Shown: positions 25,023 to 36,551 of the stretch, one piece after another
Numbering within the stretch: position 1 is the stretch's first letter
Layout: every line of letters starts with the position of its first letter
Source of the DNA: Daldinia sp. FL1419
Taxonomy: Eukaryota; Ascomycota; Sordariomycetes; Xylariales; Hypoxylaceae
Direction: 5' to 3'
Length of the DNA stretch: 64,000 bases
Assembly (NCBI GenBank): GCA_025201765.1
Contig: MU623360.1
Location: 186,001 to 250,000 of the forward strand
Translations under genes and position numbers: made by a program
The notes under the pieces: model-generated
What the model saw: the letters and a program-made list of their open reading frames with translations, nothing else
Told to the model about the DNA's origin: nothing
Database searches by the model: none

Positions 25023-25050
25023 GCGTGTTTTGCGTGTTTTGCGTGTTGCG
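25023..25050. repeat. Tandem repeat, GCGTGTTTT unit
   Basis: Nearly three perfect copies of the 9-mer GCGTGTTTT followed by GCGTGTTGCG. Confidence 0.75.
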
Positions 25051-27023
25051 GGAGAGGAGGAACGAGAAAAGAGGCGACGATCGTTTTCGTCAACACCGTT
25101 CCGACGGTGCGTGCGTGCTGTCACCAACCATGTCGTTTCCCCCCCCCCCCCTGGTCTTATGAGATATGACCTGTAGGATATCGGCATAAGGAGATTCATA
25201 CCACCGATCCTTACTTTTCACTATGTTATGCATCATCTACTGCCGGGCCTGCGCTATCTTGCGCTATGTGTGAGTAATGCTTTTAAGACTGGATCGATTC
25301 TGCTTATAGCCGCATTGATGCTAGCTAAGCTTTCGAGCTACCTATTGGATGCTATGTACGCAATCCTTTGTTTGTTTTCTTCCTCTTTCGTTCTCACCGC
25401 TCGTCGTTTGGGAATACCTTGACCATGTTTTTATAGTCTTGGCATAGCACGTTTTTTGCTTGGGTCTGGTGGGCACGTTGGACGACGATCCTGGATTGGT
25501 TCGGTGTCGGCTCCTGGGTAGTATTGTATCAGATGATATAATTTAGGCCAGGGGCATCTATGATTTTGTCGGGTCTGCGGGTCAGCCGTCTTATTTTTTA
25601 TCTCGTGTCACTTTTCAGATATCTATAGATTTGGAGATCCAGAAGAGACAGCCTCAGGTTTGTGCGTGTACAGTACATATGCACATGCAATACCTAGGTA
25701 TTATAACGTAGGTACCTATTTAAGTGTATATGTGCATCGTCTCGTACTGGCTCGGAATCCGAATTCATAAATAATAAAATGAGATCTATTAAAACTTAAT
25801 CTGATAATGATACTCACAACACCCAATACGGATCCCGTCCTTTCAAGTACACCCAACAACGGGAACCAAAAAGCGGGACGGGCCTTTACCCGTGTGAGTG
25901 GAACCCGAGGATATAGATTCCTATTATAGCTAAACTCTCCGTTTATGGCATCCAATTATTCTTGCCATGGTTGCTGTTGGAAGACTAAATGGAATAGGTA
26001 AGGTAGTCAGCAGATTTGCCTAGGTGCGTCTACTAGCTTGTCAATAACAATTAGCCTGTCCATACTATTCTCAAGCATGGTAGCCATGGTTGACACCGTA
26101 GTAGGGGGGAGGGGTGGTAAGCACTTAATCACGTAGGATGCTGGGTTTTACGCCGGTTAACTTTAAGAATCTCGTGGGTTCGGCTGGAACATCCATCGTC
26201 TTGCTCGTCATGTCTCAAGGGGGGAAGGGGAAGGCGAACTTAGGGTCTGAAGATAGTATAGCGTAGAAGCATCTGCCTTTTGGAGTGCTCATTCGTGTCA
26301 ATTACATCCTAGCAAGGAATGTCTAGACGTTAAACACATGAATCACATGTCCCAACCCGCCTAGATTCCTCCCACTCGTCCGAAGTTATCTTAAAAAAAA
26401 AAAAAGAACAAGCACAAAACAATTTACTAAACGAGCCAGCTCAGCCTCGGTACCGCTCACCGAGCTGAGTCCTCCATTTTCGCCCTCTTCCCATCCTCCC
26501 CATCGCTTGCTTGTCAATTCAGAGTATCAGTACAGCATCAAAGGGGGGAAAAAGTGATAGAGAGGAAAGGGAAGGATAACCTCCGTTATGGCTAGCTACA
26601 TGAAAAACAAAAACACACCAAAAAAAGGAACAAACCCAATGATCGATCGTGACGACATAATCTCAGCTCGAAAGAGAATTGTAGTAACACGTAAACAAGA
26701 ATAAAACCGCCGCCACCGCTTGTGCTCGGGTAGAAGAACCTCCGTATACTTCGCCATGCGATCAAAGACTTGAGAGATTGACCTGTAAAGCGCAAGTACA
26801 AAAGAACCACCCCTTTAGCTCCTTCGAACTCGTATAAACCATATACCACCGAAGCTATGGATAAGACGTAGCCAACTCGTATATGCTTATGATATATTGG
26901 TCCATGCGAAAGCATCGAAGCCACCTTTTGTTTTGGAGTAGTTTCACCCCATTAGCTGCCCGTTACCGCACCTTGATGCTTCAACTGTTGCTGGCTGCAT
27001 GCTCTCGCTCCATCGGTAGTTGC

Positions 27024-27050
27024 GTTTTTATTTTATTTTATTTTATTTTT
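27024..27050. repeat. Pentanucleotide microsatellite (TTTTA)n
   Basis: About five copies of TTTTA lie roughly 560 bp beyond the stop of the YDR124W-like gene. A complementary-looking (AAAAT)n tract lies in an intron of the same gene (29241-29267). Confidence 0.8.
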
Positions 27051-27607
27051 CGCATGACGCTCGCAGAATAGGCACTGATGGCATAAAGGTGGCAAGGCCT
27101 GACCAAGCTCGAAACAAAACAAAACAAATAGATGCAAACTGCTAGACCAGTCGTGCCGAGGCTCTCTGTGAGATAAAAGACGAAATGCCTCCGCCTCGTG
27201 TGCTCATGCGAGAAGAAAAGCTGAATGGCGGCTTTTAAAATAGGAAGTTGCCGCCGCCGAGTAGAATGAATCGATATTCGAGAAGGATACCGGAGTGCTT
27301 TGAATGCATAGCATCTGGCCTCTATTATCGTAGAAGGCGACTCTGTATCGAGTTCCGAGGCAACCCAGTCAACGCTTTGTGTTGACTTGTCTCAAAACTC
27401 TTGGCTCGAAAGCCCAGGCGAACAACCAACCCCATCGAGGGTTATACCTGCACAAGTGCAGGAGTTGCTCGCGAAAACATATACAGGTGGTGAGTTGCCT
27501 CTGGTTAGGGCGCTAACATTATATAGGACTCTTCAATGCGTTGAAGATAGCCGCTTAACGCAACCAGCTGACAAGACTATATAAGTCCCCGTCGGCTAGC
27601 GATAAAG

Positions 27608-29661
27608 CTATTGGGTGGGGTGCCGAGGAAGAGTGTCACCTTTCGTGCCCGAACCCGGAATAGGCCCCGATTCATGCGGAATATAATTGGTGAAAGTAGG
27701 TTGAGGAAGGGAACGGATCATTCCACCATGTTGTGCATCATGGCTTCCTCTTGACAACCCGTCGAATGATGTAGTATTCATATACTGTTGGTTTTGGGCC
27801 ATTGGGACTCCCGTGTGACTGACGAAGGACTGGTGAGTGTTACTCGTTTGCTGCGGAAAAGTATAAGCCGACGGAGTGCTAGGTGCCGCAGAACCCGTTT
27901 GCCACTGTTGGTACATTGTTGGAGTAGCCGGGCTCGTGTACTCTGACGGCGTTGTGAACATGGACGAACGTCTGCTAGAGTCGTGAGGGCTTGTATACAT
28001 GTCGTGTAGACCTAGATTCGTAGATGGATGGAGAGGAGCTTGGCTGGGCATACTCGGCGCCTCCACAAAGGTCTGTCGGTCGGGTCCTATTTCAGTGCTC
28101 ATAACTGGTTGAGAGTACTGAGTGCCACGAACTGGCATTTCCCCCACAAACGTGTCGTTTGATATCTGGGTTGTGGGGCTCTGTTCAGTGCTATGCGGCT
28201 GGGCCATGAGCGTGTGTGGCATATTTGCCCTTTGTGGAGATGAGCTGGATGAGTTGGGAGTTGGGTTGTGTTCTCCCTCGTCTCTTCCAGGCGTAACATC
28301 CTCAGTATCTGATACATACCCCTGGCTGACGCGATCGTTCGGCATCACATAGATGACAGTTGAACCGTCTTGAAATTATAATCAGTAATGTCCCGATGTA
28401 AAATGGTCTACAGCCGATTACTTACCAACTTGGCCATCTTTATATCGTTCCTCGAGATGAGCAACCTTGAAGATTTCCTTCAAATAAGGCCTCTTAGCCA
28501 GGTTGCTGGGGTTGTCCTTATCCGTAAAGAATGATGACAGCGCTTCATTAGTAACCTCCTCCAGCTTACTCACGTTGAGATATAGCTTTTGGATACTGGG
28601 ATGTTGATTGTGGTTCGGCTCGACTACCATCCGAAGGATATGGTTGAGTAGATGAACCCGTTCTAGCAAATCTTGGTCAGTATAACCGATATTCTCATTC
28701 TCTCGCCGGTCCGAGGCCGCCTTACCGCGTTTGTATAGATGATCAGGCTCCTTGTGCCTAACCCTGTGTTCTTTATTTGGCCCCCAAGGTTTCGGCCACC
28801 AATCGGGTGCCTTTTCGTCTGCGCCTGTATAAGGGTGTGTGGACTGTTTTTTTGGTTCAACTGCCTTTACCCAAGCTTTCGCAATCAATTTGCATGCACT
28901 TTGCTGAATTGTCTTGAACCGTTCTTCATAAAATGACCAAACAGCCTTGTCGTCACGAATTGTAAGTCCTCTTTTAGAGGGGACTGATGCCGCAGTAGGT
29001 TCATCGTCGTAGTTTTCCGGTTCACGCCGTACCATGCTTGCTCTTGGACGTTTGCGGGCTTTGTAGTTCCCGTCGTCCTCAAAACTTGCCAAGCTCATAG
29101 GCTGCCCATATCGGCGTTCTTGTGTCCAACGCCTACTTGGGTCCATGGGGTACCGGTTAATATCGGGTTCGAAGCCAAACTCTGGTTCAGTATATGCGGG
29201 GTTCGTCGCTATATGGATAGGTCTTAGTTGGGCGCATGCAGAAAAAATAAAATAAAATAAAATAAAGCTCGCGTTGGAATCGACATACCCGACTGAACAC
29301 GCTGTAGCTCGCGGCTAAGCGCTTTGACATCCAAAAACTGTGATATGTTTATTCCCGGTATGTTGGGCGCTGTGAATATATGAGGCTTTCCTTCTATGAC
29401 AGGTATAACAACATAAAACTCTGCCGAGATATTGCAATACTCGCGTAACGCTTTGTCGATCGCCTATGGCATCACTTAATAACATGTTCATCAAGGAATG
29501 AAACTATTTTGACTCACCATAGGAGGTCGTCTTATGTCTTGCGAGTCCGGGAAGCTCCTTTCTTCGGGCACCGATTCTATAGGAAATCTATCCTGAGGAG
29601 CCCAATATGGTGCTCGAGATGGTGGGAAATGCTCCCTCGGTTGATTGGCGTCTTGTACCAT
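27608..29661 (-). CDS. YDR124W-like helical-bundle protein (hrmA-associated-cluster type, DUF2841)
   Basis: Four minus-strand exons, 29661-29518, 29463-29289, 29208-28426 and 28368-27608, give 620 aa with all phases matching. The ATG at 29661 starts MVQDANQPREHF, and exon 2 encodes AIDKALREYCNISAEFYVV. The core domain, about residues 190-368, begins KAVWSFYEERFKTIQQSACK and carries WVKAVEPKKQSTHPYTG, WWPKPWGP, RHKEPDHLYK and SFFTDKDNPSNLAKRPYLKE. These are the strongly conserved blocks of the YDR124W family, named after a yeast protein and a subtelomeric Aspergillus fumigatus hrmA-cluster gene. Conserved Trp, Lys and His suggest a binding surface, but no activity is established. Residues 370-620 are a low-complexity Ser/Thr/Gln/Pro tail, probably disordered and possibly regulatory. 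Intron 2 holds an (AAAAT)n microsatellite. No hrmA homologue is seen in the window. Confidence 0.85.
29241..29267. repeat. Pentanucleotide microsatellite (AAAAT)n inside an intron
   Basis: About four to five AAAAT units inside intron 2 (29288-29209) of the YDR124W-like gene. Confidence 0.8.
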
Positions 29662-32000
29662 GGTTGAGGGGAATAATAGAAAATAGGGGAGGTTTGATGA
29701 TAATTATTCACGGTAGAGATTATATTTCACGATCTCGGTTCCACAATAGGTGCTGTCAACTTACAGAGCCTCCACTACTGACAACGCCAGTCTGTCACAT
29801 GCAATACCTGCGTCCAAGGTCTGGTGAGATCCTTTTTGATAACGTCGCCGATTTCCGACTTAGATGCGGTGTCGAAGTCTGTCTCACAGATGTGAGCGGT
29901 GGGACGAGACTGAACTTGATAACGACGATGAGAATTGAAGACACCGGTTGAGTGCAGTTGATGGAGGATCGTCCGTCAGAGCTAGTATATGTTGTGACAA
30001 GGCGAAAAGATATGGAGCGCGTGTTGGATATATGTGCGAGGGTGTAGTTAAAAAAAAGATATAAAAAAAAGAAAAAAAAAAGTTGTGACAAGATAAGAGT
30101 GGTAGTACTTCGTATTAACAGAATCAAACGGGCTTAAGAAGTTTGGGTGTGAACTGTCAATATGGAGAAGCTGGTCAGAAAGCCAAAGCGCATATCGAGG
30201 GCTGAGACTCAGGCGGGATGGCCTTTCTTTGTTCAGAAGCGGCAGCGGGAGCTTGCTTCCTTAAGGAGGTTGGCAGGTCGGGGCGGACGGGATATCAAAT
30301 AAGTGCGTGCTATTAGACTTAGATGCAGAAACCTGGTGGGCGGCTGCAAACTAGGCCGAGCTGAGCATGGGTCCAATGGCCAACAACAAAGAAAGGGCAA
30401 TACTGTAGCGTCAGAACTGAACAGCCTTGCGTATTCAGTTTAATGAGCTGAGCAAGCCCGTCCTAGACTCAAACGGGATCGTCAACTAGTTGTAAAGGTC
30501 ACGCGTAAAGGATGGTGGATGTCCTCTTTCACTGTTACAAAGTTGTAAGACATCGAGTAGTGAAGCTTCTTTACTTGCTCGTAGTATGCCTCGTCCTGGC
30601 TCCCGATGCTGTCTCAGAATCAGTGAAGGGTCGTCGTAAGAGCGCAAAGTTAGTTTAATATAAGAAGAGATAAAGAACTAGGATTTGCGGTTGGGTATGA
30701 TATTCATCATTACCTACTTTTCTAGCCGCAAAACTAGCCGCAAAACTAGACGCACTGTGAAGAGAATTGTGTTGAATAGGTATTTACCAACCAATCTAGA
30801 GGGAGCCCATTGAGCGCAATGAATCTAGGTGAAAAGCGGCTAACTAGCTGGAGCAGGACGTCACCACGAGTGCCGGCAGTCTAATGCGAGGGATAAGTGA
30901 TGCGGCGGAGTTCAAGCGTTCGTAAAACCATGTGGTTCCCACACAGCTCATGCGGCAAGCGGCAGTGGTCCTCAGAGGGGAAGATAAGCAATAAAACAGC
31001 TGCTTTCAAACGACTGCGATGGGGGTCTATAGACTAGATGCTTGCGCAGAAACGGAGTGAGGTGACAGATTTTCCTTCCACTATTGTTATACTATTTAGG
31101 CTCCTTCCTGCTAATGAGATATGGCGAAATTGGAGAAAAAGAAAAGGGATATAGACGACGGCGAAAGGCGAGGCCAGTGGGTACGTAGTAGTCGCAGTCC
31201 TGGAGAGTGAAAGAAAAAAAAACTAAAAAAAAATCAAAAATTAAACAAAATTTAGTCCAAACACACAGATGGCAAGGATCACGAAGCAGAATTCACAAGC
31301 CCCTGCCCCTCGTTTCTACTCTACGATAAGCTCGGGTGTTAAGACATGGCAGGGACTGGATTGTCTTCCCAGTTGGTTTGCGGGTGTGTACGAAAGGGTA
31401 CAATACAGATGTGCGTATGCAGCGGGGAGAGGAAGGTATGGGTATGGCTTTGCGGGTTGAGGTAGATTTACCTTAGGCCTCAGGTAGGTAGTAATGAGAC
31501 CGGGTGGATTTTTTTTTCTTTCTTGCGAGGGGTCCTGTTGTCAAGGGGCGGACCAGGAAAGGCAAGGAAAGCTCAAGAGAGCTATGTTATCCCCAAGGAC
31601 CGACTTGCGTTTAGAGCAGGGGTTGTTTAATGGGTTATGGACGGCGGCATCATAGAGGCCTTGTACAGTACAATACACTACATGGGTTGAACGTGCCCAA
31701 CCAATACGATGTTCTCTTGGTAACAGTGGGGGAAAAAGCCAAGTACATACAGAATAGACAGGCGACATGGAGGCCTAGATGGCGTCGCCTTTTTACTTTC
31801 GCAATCACTACTACTAGGTAGGTACATACGTTACAAGGGCTAAATGTCCATGTACATTTACGTTTGTATATGGGAGATTGCCGAAAGAATCGAGACTTGA
31901 GATGATAGTTATTTTTTGCGATATACATTGCGTGCATGTTTTTCTTTTCTTTTCAAGAGACTTACATATTTGGGTAGTATCTTCAACTGCCTCCTATACA

Positions 32001-32032
32001 TAACGTAGGTATAGTATAGGTAGGTAGGTAGC
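32001..32032. repeat. TACCTAGGTA-type motif (GGTA run)
   Basis: AACGTAGGTATAGTATAGGT followed by AGGTAGGTAG; one of about a dozen copies in this block. Confidence 0.65.
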
Positions 32033-33640
32033 TAATATGATATCTTCTTACTTAGTTAAGTTAACTAACCAATTCAGCGATTCAGTATGTAGAAACAAGC
32101 TCCAACAGGGAAGTGTCTTGAATATTCCTTAATAATAACTCTTTATTTAACCAATATGGTCATTAGCCGCCGTTACCCTGCAAGTTAGGCATTCTTCCAA
32201 CTTGTGTAAGTAAAGGAACGTCTGAACACATACGGAATATGTTCCGGCCGATATAGCGAAAGAAGAAGAAGAAGCCAATGTAGAAAAAACCCCAAGCAGT
32301 CCCAAGCAACAACAGACGAGACTGGAGAAAGAGAGGCAATGTGGAGAAGTAAAGACCAGAACAGTGGGTTGAATGATCACGGTCTGATGACTCTGCATGA
32401 TGTGGGAGTAACCCCTGTGAGTTGACAAGGGGCAAGGGGATAGAATTGGCTGCTCTTAACTTATTAGCGGGAGGAGTGGGTTTAAGTGGCTCTCTTAAGT
32501 GGATTTACAAGAGTTGGGAATGGTTCCGGGGCGGTGCGTAGTGGAGTTATATGGGGCAACCCGAATAGCCCGGCGGCGGGAGGGATTTACTAGGGGAGAG
32601 CCTCCCGAACCCTGGATGGTTATATACCTGGACCTTGATTTACGCGTCATTTCCGAATAATCAAAGAAACTCAAGAACTAAAAAAGACGATCTGAATCTG
32701 TCGGAAACTGAATTTCGACTTCAGTGCATCCAGAAAACTTTCTAATAAAAGATACGAAGTTGACATTAGGTTGATACACTTATACATACGTACCTCCTAA
32801 ATAATGTACCTGGACTTAATAACGGAAACGGTAAGAGGCCGTACTACCTTGCAAACAACAGCTCCAACAATATTATTATAAATAGAACCCAGGCGCCGAG
32901 CAAAGGGAGATTGTTTAATAAGAGAACTATTATAGGACTAAGTTGAGCGAGCTTAGAGAACAATACCCGAATACAATTACGCACAACTTATTAATTCACG
33001 TCCGAGCCGGCTTGGTTGGTGTTACTTTGGCGCTTTGAATGGCGTGCTATAAAAGGAGTCTTATATAGCAAACAAGTCCAACCAAGAGGCAGGCTACCTA
33101 GGTAGGTACTTAACCACCAAGGAAGAGCCGAAACTTCCATGTTGCAACTACTATTAGTTAGGTAACTATACGATCAACTTGTTATAGAAAGGAAGACCAT
33201 ACTATGGTAGTTGTGTTGAAATTTACTAACTAATGCTAACTATTCTAAAGTCTTAGATACAATATTACATACATTGGAGATATATTCCTAAATTTTCCAC
33301 CAAACTTGCGAAACCGGCGTCTTTTACCAAATTGTCTTCTTGGATATAAATATTTTATCTTTATTTTTTTTTTTAAGATCTATTGATTGACTAAACCTCC
33401 CCCACGTTGTGTCACCCTTGTCGTGGCCCCAAGATCTATCTAAAGTCCAATGTAGATCAACCCAAACCCAACGGATGGGTTGGTTGATTACCATCCGTCT
33501 TGTGCTTCGTCAGCAAGCGACAGCGATGGTCAATCGGTTTACATACGCCGGGCACCAATCGCGTTATAGAGCCCAACCCATATAGCCTTGTTAGACTACT
33601 AGGGCGCAATGCCCTCCTTGACCAATACTACTCAACAAGA

Positions 33641-33757
33641 GTACCTACCTAACCTAACCTGCCTACCTAGGGTTGGTACAGCATTATACGGCACAATACA
33701 GGAAAATAAAAACGCTCCATCGCTCCATCTCTCCGTCTCTCCGTCTCTCCGTCTCCT
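33641..33757. repeat. TACCTA motif cluster plus CTCTCCGT tandem
   Basis: GTACCTACCTAACCTAACCT and a following CTACCTAGGG lie at 33641-33672. At 33728-33757 the unit CTCTCCGT is repeated about three times in a row. Confidence 0.7.
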
Positions 33758-34066
33758 TTGGTTTTGGATCAGGTATAGATGTGAAAAAGAGGCCCAAACA
33801 CGCGTCACCTGCCCCATCATTAGCATCATGGGGCGCCATGAACAATCGCAGTTCGTCACCATTCCCAATTTAAGCTTGTATTCTCTCCGCATCAGTTCAG
33901 GATTCTCGAATCTGCAGGCGAGCTGTGATGCATCCGGGTAAATGAGGTATGCTCCGTTCTAACTCGTCACGCTATCATGTGGGGGTTTTCGGGAAACTTG
34001 AAGATCTGGATCTATCAATTAGGTCCTATGTACATATAGGTACAATAATCGGGCTCCGATGAGCAA

Positions 34067-34088
34067 GTACCTACCTACCTAGGTAGGC
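34067..34088. repeat. TACCTAGGTA-type palindromic motif
   Basis: GTACCTACCTACCTAGGTAG, an inverted repeat around CCTAGG. Confidence 0.75.
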
Positions 34089-34819
34089 ATATGTAGGCTC
34101 GCGGGAGAGCTGAGGATATTACAAGGATCAGGTTTATACATCTATCTCATCGACGAAAAAGTCCCATTCATCCCAGTCGAACCTCCTTGTCTTATAAATA
34201 TCTAAAGGCAAACTTACCTATAAACCACGAAGTATCAGCTAGAGCAGGGAGAATGTATTCTGGGGTTAAATTATTATGCATAGGTAATTAATATGTTTCG
34301 TATGCAGGCATTTGATAACGTCGCATTGTGGCCGTGAACGTACTCTTTTGCATAGAACCAGATACATATATGTATTTGAGTGCACAATCACGCCGAAGAG
34401 AAGGGTTCGAAGTGGCGATATCAGGTGCTAATGTGAAGATGCGAGTACGTGCGTCTCCCTTGAGCGTCGCCGATGTGATGAGTGTTTCGAAACCAGCATC
34501 TAGATATATCAGCAAATAAAAGGCAGATGAACGATCAACCATTACATACGCCACCATCCAATGCTAACCAACACTGCTTTGTCTCCGGTACTAACCCTGC
34601 TATTATTATATTGCTTTTCAGGCGATATCCTGCATACTGTATGGCCCTTGCTGCTCCGGCATAAGTCCCACAGCACGTTACCTAATAACACGATCTCTCA
34701 TCGAAGATGCGTATGTATAAGTGGTACGAGATAGCTCGCAACGTCCAACACATTAGTGGTTCAGAGATCAACGGATCCGGTATTTCTTAAATCATTCTCT
34801 AGTCTTCCTCGCTTACAGC

Positions 34820-34999
34820 CCCGATTTCATCTACACGTGCTTCGGGCCGATCGCCGTATGGTTTCCAGTCGGAACTGTTAGACCGTTGATAAGACGTCGT
34901 CAGAGCACGGCGAACCACTCATTAGAAGCCTTATTTAGAAGGACTTCGGTGTACAATTGGCGAGTACCGAGTCGGTGCGATCTCGATCGTCTTCTCTAA
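34820..34999 (+). pseudogene. Coding-like fragment, unidentified
   Basis: A 60-codon open stretch including PDFIYTCFGPIAVWFPVGTV and ending at TAA 34997-34999 is preceded directly by CTTACAG, which resembles a 3' splice site. A second fragment, LYGPCCSGISPTARYLITRS, lies upstream between a TTTTCAG (about 34615-34621) and a GTATGT near 34709. Together they look like exons of a gene, but I can neither find a start nor name the family. May be a relic or an unrecognised small gene. Confidence 0.2.
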
Positions 35000-36338
35000 T
35001 TCATTCTAATTACTCTGTCGTGGGTCAAATAGGGACGTTCGTGTCAGCATGCGAAATGACAAGCGCTATATGCGTCCATATTCCTACGTAAGTATCGATT
35101 ATCCAGCAGGGACCAGGTGTCCGGAATGATTTCAGCGGCACTTTGACATGTCTCAACGGCGTGCCGGACCTCGCAGATCGTCGCCTGCGATACGTTTGTC
35201 TTAATCCTATCTTTCTTACTAGCCCATGGATGGCTTGCGCTAGATTTAATGCTAAGGGCGGACGAACTTATCCCGTTTACGTGAAACTGTCACAGCGTTG
35301 TAATTGTCTTTTCTTTTTCTTTTTTCGGGGCCTATCCGCCTTGGTATGTAAAGTCCTGTGTATATCCGTTGAGGTTCTGGACCTCATAACTCCCCTACGG
35401 CCACCATAATTATATCGACTAGGTTGAATACCTCTTATTAGAACCCCTATCTCGGGCTCTAGTTCGCTCGTAGCCTACTCTAGAAACTTATCAATCGGGG
35501 AGTAATCATTTAGTTTCCATTAGTGTTTACTGTTTGCAAGCACCCCTGAAGAATGAGTTGGAATATTTCATGCGGTTCAGATCCAATTGGCTGTTTGCTA
35601 GCAGACGCATTCGCAACTCGCATAGAGGCGCTGACAAGCAGCTCCCTTTGGCTACCATCCTTTGCATCGTAATCTATCGAACATTCTAACTATTGCCCTA
35701 GGGTCTGCTCCCCGGCGTCTTTCTTTCGTGTACAATGACCGCCTGATGATACGATCGATCCATGGCCCTGCCTGTCTACCGAAGTATCGGGTCGATCCCC
35801 CTCCAACCACGAACATCCCTTTCGGACTTTAGTTCCGTTTTCTCATCCGAAATCCAGGGCACCGTGGATGAAGAGAAACGGTCACGTATAAACTCTAGAA
35901 CCAACATGAGTTTCGAACCCTTATCCAACACGCAAAAATAATGGATTGCGAATCCCTAGCATCACATGGGAAATTTTTTTTTCCTCCGCAACGTTACATA
36001 TGCTCTTCAAGCCTGAGACGTCAGAGCAGTGGGCCAGGATTATAACCGGCGAAAAGAGTGTAAAGACGATCTTTCTGTTTTGACCATAGGTTTTCCTTAA
36101 TTAGATCGCTACCCCCTCCTTATTGACAGCAGGTTGGTCGCTGACAACGAACTATTGAGTCAATGCGAGCAGTAGTCATGGAACCTGGCAGCTAATGACG
36201 ATGGAGAGTTTCCTTGGTCCCCAGCATATGCCGCAGGTGTCAGCAGCCGTGGCGTTCAACCACTCCACTGGGCTCGACGCAGTGTGTCCCGGAGACGCCA
36301 CAGTCGGGAAAACGTCCACTTCGACCTAATCCGTAAGG

Positions 36339-36551
36339 CTATTGGGCTAAGGTAGTGGAGGACAGTACTTGGCCAAACGTGCTCAACAGGGAATTGCCTA
36401 GATCCTGCAGGGGTCTTCTTGTGACTTCTCGCATTAGATCGGTAATGTACGTGAGAAGATCCAAGTATCCGACCCTGAGCCGGTTCAAGGGACCCAACTC
36501 CCTACGCTCCCTATCGTCATAGTCGTGGATTTCAAATAATGTAACCAACAA
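36339..36551 (-). pseudogene. C-terminal-like coding fragment, unidentified
   Basis: An open frame without an ATG start encodes a charged, amphipathic stretch including EIHDYDDRERRELGPLNRL and ending STTLAQ at TAG 36339-36341. Composition is protein-like (few Cys, balanced charge), unlike most chance frames in this block. No conserved motif is recognised and no upstream exon was found. Confidence 0.2.

Larger units (their letters stand above)
21821..27607. other. Gene-poor region, 5.8 kb
   Basis: No complete gene is recognised between the P450 and the YDR124W-like gene stop. Coding-like fragments appear at 22082-22471. Small open frames (24571-24957, 25228-25422, 26592-26924) have no recognisable motif. 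Simple repeats: a GCGTGTTTT tandem at 25023-25050, C13 at 25139-25151, A13 at 26393-26405, and (TTTTA)n at 27024-27050. Confidence 0.5.

Noticed and set aside
24571..25199. Overlapping open frames on both strands (up to 137 codons)
   Set aside because: Several frames are open at once because stops are scarce in this composition; none has a recognisable motif, and the tandem GCGTGTTTT repeat lies inside.
26592..26924. 110-codon minus-strand frame with ATG start
   Set aside because: Hydrophobic, Phe/Cys-rich C-terminus arises from an A-rich plus-strand tract; no motif or splice structure supports it.
33490..33941. Open frames around the CTCTCCGT repeat
   Set aside because: Translation of a simple repeat in several frames; not a gene.
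35905..35925. TTTCGAACCC resembling a tRNA T-loop (minus strand)
   Set aside because: The flanking bases do not form a T-stem, and no D-arm, anticodon arm or acceptor stem could be drawn.
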